In this document: positions 8,563-16,662 of the stretch, piece after piece
Layout of the letters: the number at the start of each line of letters is the position of its first letter
How positions within the stretch are numbered: position 1 is the first letter of the stretch
Virus record (IMG/VR): IMGVR_UViG_3300033182_001261
Coordinates: 1 to 64,000 of that record
Length of the DNA: 64,000 nucleotides
Direction: 5' to 3' (one strand)
Origin: a virus
Notes under the pieces: model-generated
The model's input: the letters and a program-made list of their open reading frames with translations, nothing else
Told to the model about the DNA's origin: nothing
The model's database searches: none
Program-made: the position numbers and the translations under genes

Positions 8563-9579
8563 ATGTTTATGCAAGCCTACACTTACGATGATATCCTTCT
8601 TGTCCCTAGTAAATCTCTATATTCTAGAAATGACCCAAGTTTAGAAACAAAACTTTCTAGAAATATATTCATAGATATTCCAATCACATCTGCTAATATG
8701 GATACTATTACGGGTTATGATTTGGCAAAAACCTTGAGTGAAATGGGTGGAGTTGGATTTCTACACAGAAATATGACGATTCAAGAAAACTGCGACTTAG
8801 TTAAGAAGTGTCTAAAAGAATGGCAAATCTATTGGAGTCCAGTGATTCCGACAATAGGAGTTTCTGGTAGTGAAAAGGAAAGAGCAGAACAACTTCTTGA
8901 ATTAGGAATTTCTGGTATTTGTATTGATATCGCAAATGCTTATTCTGACAGAGTTTCTGAAATGATTAAGTTTATAAGAAGTAAAAATCGACATGTTGAT
9001 ATTATAGCAGGAAATGTTGCCAGTGGTCCTGCTGCTCTCTTTCTGGCAAGTCATGGTGTTGATGCTATTAAAGTCGGAATTGGTCCTGGAAGTGTTTGTA
9101 CAACTAGAAGAATGACTGGTTTTGGAGTTCCTCAACTGACTGCTGTTAGAATGGTAAAATCGGCATTAGTTCAGAGTAAGTATTCTGATATTCCAGTTAT
9201 TGCTGATGGTGGTATCAAAAGTTCTGGTGACATTGTAAAGGCTTTATGGGCAGGTGCTAGTACTATTATGACAGGTAAATTGTTTGCGGGATGTAAAGAG
9301 GCAAATGACCCGAACTCATACAGAGGTATGGCATCCAATTCTGCGAGACAAGTTCTACTGAATGATGGTGATGTTAATACTGTTGCTGAGGAGGGTATTG
9401 CTATTGAAGTTGAAGATGCAGGAAGTGCTAAGGATGTGATAAACGAACTTTGTAATGGGATTCGTTCTGGTATGTCTTACGCAGGATGTAAATATATCAG
9501 TGAATTAACATTATCAGATGATGTTGTTGCTGTGGTACAGACGCAAAATGGTATTGTTGAAAGTGGGACGAGAAAATAA
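8563..9579 (+). CDS. IMP dehydrogenase / GMP reductase family enzyme
   Basis: 338 aa TIM-barrel enzyme without CBS domains. N-terminal '[12 protein letters not shown]', substrate loop '[11 protein letters not shown]' with the catalytic Cys at ~179, '[18 protein letters not shown]' and '[17 protein letters not shown]' are diagnostic of the GuaB/GuaC family. 'GSVCTTR', the short length and lack of CBS favour GMP reductase; 'IIAGNVASG' is closer to IMPDH, so the reaction is left open. Either way it rebalances purine nucleotides, fitting its position directly upstream of ribonucleotide reductase. Confidence 0.88.
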   Translation: MFMQAYTYDDILLVPSKSLYSRNDPSLETKLSRNIFIDIPITSANMDTITGYDLAKTLSEMGGVGFLHRNMTIQENCDLVKKCLKEWQIYWSPVIPTIGVSGSEKERAEQLLELGISGICIDIANAYSDRVSEMIKFIRSKNRHVDIIAGNVASGPAALFLASHGVDAIKVGIGPGSVCTTRRMTGFGVPQLTAVRMVKSALVQSKYSDIPVIADGGIKSSGDIVKALWAGASTIMTGKLFAGCKEANDPNSYRGMASNSARQVLLNDGDVNTVAEEGIAIEVEDAGSAKDVINELCNGIRSGMSYAGCKYISELTLSDDVVAVVQTQNGIVESGTRK

Positions 9580-9602
9580 AAGGAAGAATAGGAGAAAAAA
9601 AG

Positions 9603-11972
9603 ATGTTATTACCATCACTTTATCAAGAATTTATCCACCTATCCAGATATTCTAGGTGGTTGGAAAATAAGGGAAGAAGAGAAACTTGGGAAGAAACCGT
9701 CGATAGATATATGAGTTTCTTTGACTCACACTTAATGGAAAAATATTCGTACAAGATTCCAGAGGAGACGTATAAAAAAGTTAGAAAATATATCTTAGAA
9801 CTCAAAGTGATGCCTTCAATGAGAGCATTGATGACTGCAGGTCCTGCTCTGAAAAGAGATAATGTTGCTGGATATAACTGCGCTTACACTGCTGTTGATA
9901 AACTACGTGCGTTTGATGAAATCCTTTATATTCTAATGTGCGGAACAGGTGTTGGATTCAGTGTTGAAAAATATCATACAAAGAAATTACCAACAGTCGC
10001 AGAAACATTTGAAGATTCTGACACCACAATTGTTGTAGGAGATTCCAAAAAAGGGTGGGCAAAAGCATATCGTGAACTTATTTCTCTTTTGATTTCTGGT
10101 CAGGTTCCAAAGATTGATTACTCAAAAGTAAGACCTGCTGGAGCAAGATTGAAAGTTTTTGGTGGTCGAGCCTCTGGTCCAGAACCATTAAGACAATTGA
10201 TGGAGTTTACAATCAGCACGTTTAGAAATGCTGCTGGAAGAAAGTTGTATCCAATTGAGTGTCATGATATCGTATGTAAGATTGCTGAGATTGTAGTTGT
10301 AGGTGGAGTAAGACGTTCTGCTCTTATTTCTCTATCTGACTTGAATGATGATAGAATGAGAAGTGCCAAATCAGGTCAATGGTGGGTTATTGATCCACAT
10401 AGAGCGTTAGCAAACAACTCTGTATGTTATCGTGAAAGACCTGATATTGGAACCTTCATGGAAGAGTGGTTATCATTATATCGTTCAAAGTCTGGAGAAC
10501 GAGGTATCTTCAATCGACAAGCATCAAAGAAAACAGTTGAAAAGTTAGATGGTAGAAGAGAAATGGAACATGACTTTGGAACTAACCCTTGCTCCGAAAT
10601 CATATTGAGGTCAAAAGAGTTCTGTAATTTATCAGAAGCAGTTGTTTCTAAAGATGATACACTTGAAACTCTGATGGAAAAGGTTGAAGTTGCTGCTATC
10701 ATAGGGACTTGGCAATCAACATTAACACACTTTCCATATTTGTCAAAGCAATGGAAAGAAAACTGTGAAGAGGAAAGACTTTTAGGAGTATCTCTCACAG
10801 GTATTATGGATAATGAATTGACTAACGGTAGGGGATTGAGACCTCTTAAAGAATTCTTACCTAAGTTGAGAGATAAAGCATTGAAGATGAATGAAAAGGT
10901 ATCTGAAGATATCGGAGTGAACCCTTCTGCTGCAATCACTTGTGTAAAACCTTCTGGATGTAATGATTTAGATAATACTGTAAAAACTAAAGATGGTATC
11001 AGAAGTTTCAGAGAAATATTTGAAGATAATGGTATTGATTTAGAATCCATGAAAGAAGATGAATGGTTTGATTTGAAGAAACCTGTTCAAGTTTATGATA
11101 TGAATAATGATCTTCAAAATGTTTCTAAACTTTATTGCAATGGAGTAAAAGAAGTTTATGAAATACAAATGGAAGATGGTGAAGTTTATAAATTCACAGG
11201 AAATCATAAACTTTTACTTTCAACTGGTGAATGGAAAAGAGTTGATGAGTTAGAAGAAGGTGATGATATAAAATCTTTCATGTCAGGAAGAGTTTTCAAC
11301 CTAATTGCTAAAATCAAAAAAATAGAACAAAAAGTTATGACTGTTGATATGGAAGTTGAAAACACTAATTCATATCAAATGGAAAATGGTATGGTTGCTC
11401 ATAACACAGTATCACAATTAGTAAATGCTGCTAGTGGTATTCACGCAAGACATTCTGAATATTATATCAGAACTGTTAGAGGTGACAAGAAAGACCCATT
11501 AGCGCAATTTATGGTTGAGATGGGTTTCCCGCATGAGGATTGTGTAATGAAACCAGAGCATCAATGGGTGTTCAGTTTTCCAGTCAAGTCACCTGAGAAT
11601 GCTGTATTCAGAAATGATATGTCTGCTATTGAACAGTTGGAATTGTGGTTAGACTATCAAAGATATTGGTGTGAACACAAACCTTCTGTGACAGTTTCTG
11701 TAAAAGAACATGAATGGTTTGAGGTTGGTTCTTGGGTATGGAAACATTTTGATGAAGTTTCCGGTGTATCCTTTCTACCAAGTTCCGACCATACATACAA
11801 ACAAGCACCTTATCAAGAATGCGGAGTTGAAGAGTATGAAGAACTTTTAGCAAAGATTCCTCAAGATGTTGATTGGTCTGGTTTAGAAAAATTTGAGAAG
11901 GAAGACAACACCAAAGGTGCGCAAACTTATAGTTGTACTGCTGGTAGTTGTGAGATAGTTGACCTTACGTAA
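9603..11972 (+). CDS. nrdJ: Class II (B12-dependent) ribonucleotide reductase with intein
   Basis: 789 aa precursor; about 640 aa after removal of a 149-aa intein, in the range of monomeric class II enzymes. Features: 'AGYNCAY' (Cys ~93) as a redox Cys, finger-loop 'NPCSEI' (Cys ~330, Glu ~332), 'NAASGIHARHSEYYIRT' typical of adenosylcobalamin-dependent reductases, and C-terminal Cys pair (778, 783) in 'SCTAGSC'. It reduces ribonucleotides to deoxyribonucleotides without a separate radical subunit but needs adenosylcobalamin. AGGAG lies upstream of the ATG. Neighbours (GuaB/GuaC-like, later dUTPase) make this a nucleotide-supply block. Confidence 0.9.
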   Translation: MLLPSLYQEFIHLSRYSRWLENKGRRETWEETVDRYMSFFDSHLMEKYSYKIPEETYKKVRKYILELKVMPSMRALMTAGPALKRDNVAGYNCAYTAVDKLRAFDEILYILMCGTGVGFSVEKYHTKKLPTVAETFEDSDTTIVVGDSKKGWAKAYRELISLLISGQVPKIDYSKVRPAGARLKVFGGRASGPEPLRQLMEFTISTFRNAAGRKLYPIECHDIVCKIAEIVVVGGVRRSALISLSDLNDDRMRSAKSGQWWVIDPHRALANNSVCYRERPDIGTFMEEWLSLYRSKSGERGIFNRQASKKTVEKLDGRREMEHDFGTNPCSEIILRSKEFCNLSEAVVSKDDTLETLMEKVEVAAIIGTWQSTLTHFPYLSKQWKENCEEERLLGVSLTGIMDNELTNGRGLRPLKEFLPKLRDKALKMNEKVSEDIGVNPSAAITCVKPSGCNDLDNTVKTKDGIRSFREIFEDNGIDLESMKEDEWFDLKKPVQVYDMNNDLQNVSKLYCNGVKEVYEIQMEDGEVYKFTGNHKLLLSTGEWKRVDELEEGDDIKSFMSGRVFNLIAKIKKIEQKVMTVDMEVENTNSYQMENGMVAHNTVSQLVNAASGIHARHSEYYIRTVRGDKKDPLAQFMVEMGFPHEDCVMKPEHQWVFSFPVKSPENAVFRNDMSAIEQLELWLDYQRYWCEHKPSVTVSVKEHEWFEVGSWVWKHFDEVSGVSFLPSSDHTYKQAPYQECGVEEYEELLAKIPQDVDWSGLEKFEKEDNTKGAQTYSCTAGSCEIVDLT
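10959..11405 (+). other. Mini-intein within ribonucleotide reductase
   Basis: Residues 453-601. It starts with Cys immediately after 'CVKPSG' and ends in His-Asn before Thr, so excision rejoins 'KPSG' to 'TVSQL', the uninterrupted reductase sequence. Internal marks are an N-terminal block with 'VKTKDG', a B-block-like 'FTGNHKLLL', and 'VDMEVENTNSYQMENG' before the C-terminal 'VAHN'. At 149 aa there is no room for a homing endonuclease. +1 residue is Thr. Splicing activity is inferred from complete terminal residues. Confidence 0.9.
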
Positions 11973-11974
11973 AT

Positions 11975-11982
11975 TATAAATA
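11975..11982 (+). promoter_or_regulatory. T4-late-like TATAAATA box
   Basis: TATAAATA 25 nt before the ATG at 12008, with TTTAGGAG between. Late use is inferred. Confidence 0.4.
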
Positions 11983-12007
11983 ACTCTATAGTCTTTAGGA
12001 GAATAAT

Positions 12008-12697
12008 ATGGATGAATATACAAAAGCTGCTGTCGCAAGACATGAAAGAGCAATAAAACAACTAAAAAAGAAAATTGCTACCGCTCAAGCACTTCACAAG
12101 TCAATGCCTGGAAAAACGGTGAAGCAAAGAAAAGAAAGAGACAATGTAAAATATAAAATGGAATCGGAATTACAGGATAAAGCATATTCCTTGAAACTTT
12201 CTCCGATGAATTGGTATATAATGAAAGCATATGCGGAATCAGGTCTTCCAAAGATTGCTGATGTAGCTAAAGAGTATATAGAAAATAATGACGAACCGAT
12301 TGATAAATCAAAAAAGAAAACTGCTAAAAAGGCAGCAACTCCAAAAAAGAAAACTGCTAAAAAGAAAACTGTAAAAAAAGGTGATCCTCCTAAATTCGCA
12401 GCATTGGAAAAGAAAGCACGTACATTTGCTTCAAATGAGAAAAAGTTGGAATACTATATGAAAAAGAAGGCAGTGGAATATTCCAAACTTGGAAACAAAT
12501 CTGCTGAAGAACAAAAACGAAGAAAGAAAGAATTCATAGAAGACAACGGTCCGAAAAGTGCAGGATGGCAAAAAAGACTTACAAAGTTGGGAGTCCTTGA
12601 AGCTAAATTGAAAAAACTGCGAAAGCTTTATGTTGCTTTTTACAAACTGGGTTTTGATGAAAAATATTTACTAAGTCTATTTAGAATAACAGATTAG
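12008..12697 (+). CDS. Lysine-rich, histone-tail-like protein
   Basis: 229 aa, strongly basic. The middle (~100-125) is a repeated K/T/A tract ('KKKTAKKAATPKKKTAKKK') like histone H1 or phage DNA-binding tails; flanking parts are helical and charged. No enzymatic motif. It could bind nucleic acid in the head or host, but that is inference from composition. TTTAGGAG precedes the start and a TATAAATA box lies upstream. Confidence 0.65.
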   Translation: MDEYTKAAVARHERAIKQLKKKIATAQALHKSMPGKTVKQRKERDNVKYKMESELQDKAYSLKLSPMNWYIMKAYAESGLPKIADVAKEYIENNDEPIDKSKKKTAKKAATPKKKTAKKKTVKKGDPPKFAALEKKARTFASNEKKLEYYMKKKAVEYSKLGNKSAEEQKRRKKEFIEDNGPKSAGWQKRLTKLGVLEAKLKKLRKLYVAFYKLGFDEKYLLSLFRITD

Positions 12698-12706
12698 GAG
12701 AGAATT

Positions 12707-13015
12707 GTGGATAACAAAGTTATAAATGAAATTTCGGAAATATTACAAGATATTCGTGAAGAAAAAGAATTAGATAAACTTATTGAATCTATCGAAAAGA
12801 TTGAAACTCTGAGTGAGGAACTTGATATAGAAGCTTACAGAAAACTGAAAAAATCCTTCTACAAAACGTTAAAAGATGTAGAAAATTTATACGACAAACA
12901 TTTTTTTAATTGGGATAAAGAGATGGCAGATTTTTTACACAGAAAAGATGGAGCTCAAGATTTGCCAAAAAGTTGGAAGATGGACGTTGAGTATAGTCTA
13001 ACAAAAATAGTATAG
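12707..13015 (+). CDS. Small protein with shared 'NEISEILQDIR' N-terminus
   Basis: 102 aa, GTG start with AGGAGAG upstream. The first 17 residues, 'MDNKVINEISEILQDIR', closely match the N-termini of the proteins at 34362 and 34785 ('MEKKTxxDxAxxLxEIR' pattern), suggesting a common short helix joined to different bodies. The rest is charged and helical. Function unknown. Confidence 0.6.
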   Translation: MDNKVINEISEILQDIREEKELDKLIESIEKIETLSEELDIEAYRKLKKSFYKTLKDVENLYDKHFFNWDKEMADFLHRKDGAQDLPKSWKMDVEYSLTKIV

Positions 13016-13036
13016 GAAAAACTTTTCTAAAAACTC

Positions 13037-13065
13037 TTGACACACACTCCTTTTTTTGTTATAAT
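13037..13065 (+). promoter_or_regulatory. Sigma70 promoter with conserved leader
   Basis: TTGACA (13037-13042), 17-bp spacer, TATAAT (13060-13065), followed by the AGTAATATAAGG leader and AAAAAGGAG before the ATG at 13093. Confidence 0.8.
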
Positions 13066-13092
13066 AGTAATATAAGGTAAAAAGGAGTTGAT

Positions 13093-13278
13093 ATGTCAAA
13101 TTTTACATTAGTAGTCATAAATGGTGAGAACCTAAATATATACAAACTAGATACCTTTAATGAATCTATCCAAAAAATAGTTGAATTGAGAGATTCTTAT
13201 AAAAACTTTGACACAAAAGAAATAAAATGGATTCTCTATAAAGGCAACGATATACTTGCCAGTAAGGATATAGAATGA
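13093..13278 (+). CDS. Small hypothetical protein
   Basis: 61 aa, first gene behind a strong promoter and a strong AAGGAG site. Contains an alternating polar/hydrophobic pattern ('FTLVVINGENLNIYKLDTF') suggesting a small beta-rich domain. No family recognised. Overlaps the next gene by ATGA. Confidence 0.6.
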   Translation: MSNFTLVVINGENLNIYKLDTFNESIQKIVELRDSYKNFDTKEIKWILYKGNDILASKDIE

Positions 13279-13433
13279 ATAGAATGACTAAACGTGAAAA
13301 AATTTTGGTAATATGGATGGTTATTATGACTTGGGGTCATATCGTCTATAACAGATTCTTGATTGAATCTAACACACTTTTCTTACAAGACTTATTCAGA
13401 GCATTTAGAAATTTGGCTAACTCTTTCACATGA
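13275..13433 (+). CDS. Small single-span membrane protein
   Basis: 52 aa starting 'MNRMTKREKILVIWMVIMTW', a basic N-terminus followed by one hydrophobic segment (~9-24). Start codon overlaps the preceding stop (ATGA) and the end overlaps the next ATG, giving a tight four-gene chain to the RuvC-like gene. Function unknown. Confidence 0.55.
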   Translation: MNRMTKREKILVIWMVIMTWGHIVYNRFLIESNTLFLQDLFRAFRNLANSFT

Positions 13434-13573
13434 TAAATCCAATAACTATTGAACATCCTATTTTTGTAATCAAACCTCATTCCGAAAGAAGAAAAGTTGA
13501 AGAGGTTGCTAAACCTAACAAAGATAGAAAGAACCTAAAAAATCCTAATTTTAGGTATGAATGGATAGCGTGA
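13430..13573 (+). CDS. Very small basic protein
   Basis: 47 aa, 'MINPITIEHPIFVIKPHSE' followed by a K/N-rich tail. The ATGA overlap at its start and a 13-bp overlap with the RuvC-like gene at its end support translation by coupling. No function can be assigned. Confidence 0.5.
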   Translation: MINPITIEHPIFVIKPHSERRKVEEVAKPNKDRKNLKNPNFRYEWIA

Positions 13574-14109
13574 TAATAGCAGGAATAGATTACAGCATGA
13601 GTTGTCCGTCACTCTGCATTTTCGATACAGAGAAAACTTTCTCATTCCAAAACTGCGATTTTTACTATCTAATAGATAAGAAAACAAAAATCATAGAAGA
13701 AGGGAATATACATGGTGAATATTATAAAAAAGATTTTGAAGATGTTAAAAGATTCGACTATCTATCAGACTGGACAATCAATATTCTTAAAAACAAAAAG
13801 GTCAATCACGTATATTTGGAAGGCTATTCCATGGGTTCTAGGGGTAGAGTCTTCCACATTGCAGAAAACACAGGTGTCCTCAAACAAAAAATCTACAAAG
13901 CAGGAATTACTTTCCAAGTTGTCCCGCCTTCAACGTGGAAAAAAGAAGTAGTTGGCAAAGGGAATGCTGACAAACAATATGTTTATGAATCTTTAGGTAT
14001 AGACTTGAAGACAATATTCAATTCCAAATCAATAACGAGTCCTATAAACGATATTGCTGATTCATATTTTATATGTGAATATGGGCTATTGACAAATCTT
14101 CCAAAATAG
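13561..14109 (+). CDS. RuvC-like Holliday-junction resolvase family nuclease
   Basis: 182 aa RNase H-fold protein of the RuvC type. Acidic metal ligands are visible in order: Asp in 'IAGIDYSMSC', Glu in 'VYLEGYSMG', and Asp in 'SPINDIADSYFI'; 'PPSTWKKEVVGKGNADK' matches the basic segment of phage and poxvirus resolvases. It would cut branched DNA during recombination and before packaging. It overlaps the preceding small gene. Confidence 0.8.
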   Translation: MDSVIIAGIDYSMSCPSLCIFDTEKTFSFQNCDFYYLIDKKTKIIEEGNIHGEYYKKDFEDVKRFDYLSDWTINILKNKKVNHVYLEGYSMGSRGRVFHIAENTGVLKQKIYKAGITFQVVPPSTWKKEVVGKGNADKQYVYESLGIDLKTIFNSKSITSPINDIADSYFICEYGLLTNLPK

Positions 14110-14117
14110 TTTATAAT
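14089..14117 (+). promoter_or_regulatory. Sigma70 promoter
   Basis: TTGACA (14089-14094), 17-bp spacer, TATAAT (14112-14117), inside the end of the RuvC-like gene and 31 nt before the GTG at 14149. Confidence 0.75.
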
Positions 14118-14148
14118 AGTTAATAAAGTATAAAAGAGGAGTTTTATC

Positions 14149-14976
14149 GTGCAACAAAGAATGGTAGATGCCGAAGGAACATATGTTTTTGGTACAAAAC
14201 CTGTATGGTCAGATGAAGAAGTCCATATAGAAGATAGTAGAGTATATAAAGCAATCAACTGGTATTCCTACAAGTATGATAAGTCTAATGTTAAAGATAT
14301 TTTAATAGAATATTTTCTAGAAGTGGAGCAGTCTGAATACTATGCCAAGCAGATAAAATCTTACGACGAATCTAGAATCAAATCAAGTATTGCGTGGATT
14401 TGTGATATGATTCTAAACGGTCTTATTTTAATTGACCCAGACTCAAAGTTTCTTGATAAAATAGAAGAACTTAAAAATAATCCTAAAAAGTTCTCAAAGA
14501 TTCAAGAAGAGGTTGTAGAGAAAGAAGAGAAACCTAAGAAAACATCTCCTATGATGAGAGTTAAGATGTTTTCTTGGAAGATAATATCCGAGATTGATAA
14601 AGAAATTGATGATTTTGTGATGAACAAATGTCAAACCGATTTCAATATTAAGAAATATTCCAAAACAATCAAACCTATTTACGGTAAAATGATATCAGAA
14701 AACTATAAAAGTTTATTAACAGAACTTGAGATTGCTGTGAATCGTGAAGATAAAGATGTTGAAGAAGCTTATTCCTTTATGAAGAGGTCTGAACTAAAAA
14801 AATACTTAAAGTTTGTTAAAGAGATAGTTGTTGTGTTCGGAACACTGAAAATGAAAAGAAAAAAGAGAAAGAAGAGTAAAACTAAAAAGACGGAATATAA
14901 AGCGAAAAATCTAAGAAAACCAAAAAAACAAGCAGCTAAACAAATAAAAGCAGTTTCAATAACAGATTTTATGTGA
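14149..14976 (+). CDS. Hypothetical protein with basic C-terminus
   Basis: 275 aa, GTG start chosen because AGAGGAG lies 8 nt upstream. The N-terminal ~110 residues look like a small folded domain ('KAINWYSYKYDKSNVKDIL', 'AWICDMILNGLILIDPDSK'). The last 45 residues are a very basic tail ('MKRKKRKKSKTKKTEYKA'). Lies between RuvC-like nuclease and RNase H, so a DNA transaction role is possible. Family not recognised. Confidence 0.6.
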   Translation: MQQRMVDAEGTYVFGTKPVWSDEEVHIEDSRVYKAINWYSYKYDKSNVKDILIEYFLEVEQSEYYAKQIKSYDESRIKSSIAWICDMILNGLILIDPDSKFLDKIEELKNNPKKFSKIQEEVVEKEEKPKKTSPMMRVKMFSWKIISEIDKEIDDFVMNKCQTDFNIKKYSKTIKPIYGKMISENYKSLLTELEIAVNREDKDVEEAYSFMKRSELKKYLKFVKEIVVVFGTLKMKRKKRKKSKTKKTEYKAKNLRKPKKQAAKQIKAVSITDFM

Positions 14977-14994
14977 CCCATAGGAGTATTTATA

Positions 14995-15858
14995 ATGATT
15001 CTAGTAGACTTCAATCAAGTGATGATGAGTAATATGATTGTTATGATAAAGAGGAATGATTACACACCAGAGTTTTTTAGACACTGGGTGTTAAACACTA
15101 TAAGGAGTTTCAACGTTAAATTTAAGAACACTTACGGTGAAATGATTATATGTTGTGATTCAAGGTCTTGGAGAAAGGAGTACTTTTCCTATTATAAGAT
15201 GGGCAGAAAACTTAAAAGACAGGAAGATGATATTGATTGGGATGCTGTATTCGGTGACTTCCATTCATTGGTTGAAGATTTGAATAAGTTCTTCCCATAT
15301 AAAGTGGTCAAAACTGATGGAGCAGAAGCAGATGATATCATAGCAACACTCACTAAACTTAACAGAAGTAATGAAAAAACTGTCATAGTTTCTAGTGATA
15401 AAGATTTTATTCAATTACACTCTGATAATATTAGACAATATTGCCCAAGAAAGAAAGAGATGTTTGCTAAACAGGAAATAAGTGATATTGGAAACTATCT
15501 TCTAGAGCATATAATAAAAGGTGATACGTCTGATGGTGTTCCGAATGTTCTTTCTGATGATGATGTTTTTGTAAATCAAGATAAGAAGCAATCGAGAATG
15601 ACCAAAAAGAGATTAGAAGAGATAAAAAATTCTATTATCCTAAATCAATCAACAAAGTATGATTCAAGGATAAGTAGAAATAAGAAACTGATTGATTTGA
15701 ATGAAATACCTTCTAATGTGATAGAAAATATTATGTCCTCATATAATGAAAGACGAGTTGGAAATATACAAAAAGCTTTCACTTATTTGGTGAAATACGA
15801 TTTAAAAGAGCTTATAAATAAAATCGAAGACTTTAAACCCCAAAGAAGTGAGGAATAA
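14995..15858 (+). CDS. rnh: RNase H / 5'-3' flap nuclease, T4 Rnh type
   Basis: 287 aa. FEN/T4 RNase H fold: 'LVDFNQVMMSN' near the start, 'MIICCDSRSWRKEYFSYYK', acidic cluster 'DGAEADDIIATL', and 'VIVSSDKDFIQL', followed by a helix-hairpin region ('DTSDGVPNVL'). In T4 this enzyme removes RNA primers and adjacent DNA from lagging strands, after which ligase seals; a ligase is encoded at 45.1 kb. TAGGAG precedes the ATG. Confidence 0.88.
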   Translation: MILVDFNQVMMSNMIVMIKRNDYTPEFFRHWVLNTIRSFNVKFKNTYGEMIICCDSRSWRKEYFSYYKMGRKLKRQEDDIDWDAVFGDFHSLVEDLNKFFPYKVVKTDGAEADDIIATLTKLNRSNEKTVIVSSDKDFIQLHSDNIRQYCPRKKEMFAKQEISDIGNYLLEHIIKGDTSDGVPNVLSDDDVFVNQDKKQSRMTKKRLEEIKNSIILNQSTKYDSRISRNKKLIDLNEIPSNVIENIMSSYNERRVGNIQKAFTYLVKYDLKELINKIEDFKPQRSEE

Positions 15859-15861
15859 TAT

Positions 15862-16332
15862 ATGATGAAGACTAAGAGTATACCCGAAATTTTAAAAGAA
15901 TGTGAAGCATTAAAAACTTCCAAAGAGAGAGTTGCTTTTCTAAAAAGCAACGATACTGCTACTTTGAGACAGATTATTTATTCTGCTTTCCACCCTGATG
16001 TTGATTTTATTTTTCCTAAAACGAGACCTGATTACACTGTGAATCCTGGACCAGTAGGTGTCTGTGAAACTCATTTATATAGGGAAGCGAGAAAGTTGAA
16101 ATATTTTATAACTAAATTTATTTCCCCTCAAGCAAAAACTTATAAGTTAGAAAATACTTTCATTGAAATGTTAGAATCTGTGCATGAAACCGAAGCAGAA
16201 CTACTCTTACAAATATGTGTGGATAGAAAATTAAAAACTAAAATTAAGTATAAAGAAGTTCAACAAGCTTTCCCAGAAATGTTACCAGAAGTTAAACCAA
16301 AACCGAGAAAATCTAAAAAGAAATCGTCTTGA
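15862..16332 (+). CDS. Conserved T4-like phage protein (DUF6433-like)
   Basis: 156 aa. 'MKTKSIPEILKECEALKT..ERVAFLKSNDTATLRQIIYSAF' then 'VDFIFP', followed by a helical bundle and a K-rich tail, fits a conserved uncharacterised protein of T4-like cyanophages that I recall as DUF6433. Located directly after RNase H, 3 bp downstream, so probably part of the replication operon. Function unknown. Confidence 0.65.
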   Translation: MMKTKSIPEILKECEALKTSKERVAFLKSNDTATLRQIIYSAFHPDVDFIFPKTRPDYTVNPGPVGVCETHLYREARKLKYFITKFISPQAKTYKLENTFIEMLESVHETEAELLLQICVDRKLKTKIKYKEVQQAFPEMLPEVKPKPRKSKKKSS

Positions 16333-16344
16333 AATGTGTTTTTT

Positions 16345-16352
16345 TATAAATA
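16345..16352 (+). promoter_or_regulatory. T4-late-like TATAAATA box
   Basis: TATAAATA 16 nt before the ATG at 16369; a TAGGAG site follows closely. Candidate only. Confidence 0.35.
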
Positions 16353-16368
16353 TATAGGAGTTTATATT

Positions 16369-16617
16369 ATGTTTTTTGAAATCTCTACAATAGTATTATA
16401 TCTAATAAGTTCCGGAATATTCCTCATCTGTGTTTTATTTTACATGGAATCTACGTCTTACCAAAAAGGTTTTAATGATGGGAGAGAAGGTGGATATTCT
16501 TTGGGAAACTCCATGGGATATGCCACTTGCCTTGATGAACTCAAAAATAAGGGTGTTATTAAAATTGACGACAATGGAAAAATTACTGGAATCAGTAAAA
16601 ATAATAAGAAAAAATGA
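16369..16617 (+). CDS. Small membrane-anchored protein
   Basis: 82 aa. N-terminal hydrophobic helix (~5-27, 'ISTIVLYLISSGIFLICVLF') then a soluble part with 'KGFNDGREGGYSLGNSMGYA', a G-rich helix motif seen in small phage membrane proteins. ATG at 16369 is preferred over the in-frame alternative at 16336 because TAGGAG is 9 nt upstream. Function unknown. Confidence 0.55.
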   Translation: MFFEISTIVLYLISSGIFLICVLFYMESTSYQKGFNDGREGGYSLGNSMGYATCLDELKNKGVIKIDDNGKITGISKNNKKK

Positions 16618-16662
16618 TTAAAAACGAAAAAATCTTTTCAGTAATTTTTGGGGGAAATTATT

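Noticed and set aside
10427-11050. 207-aa leftward frame inside the reductase gene
   Set aside because: Antisense shadow of a strongly supported enzyme gene, with no start signal.
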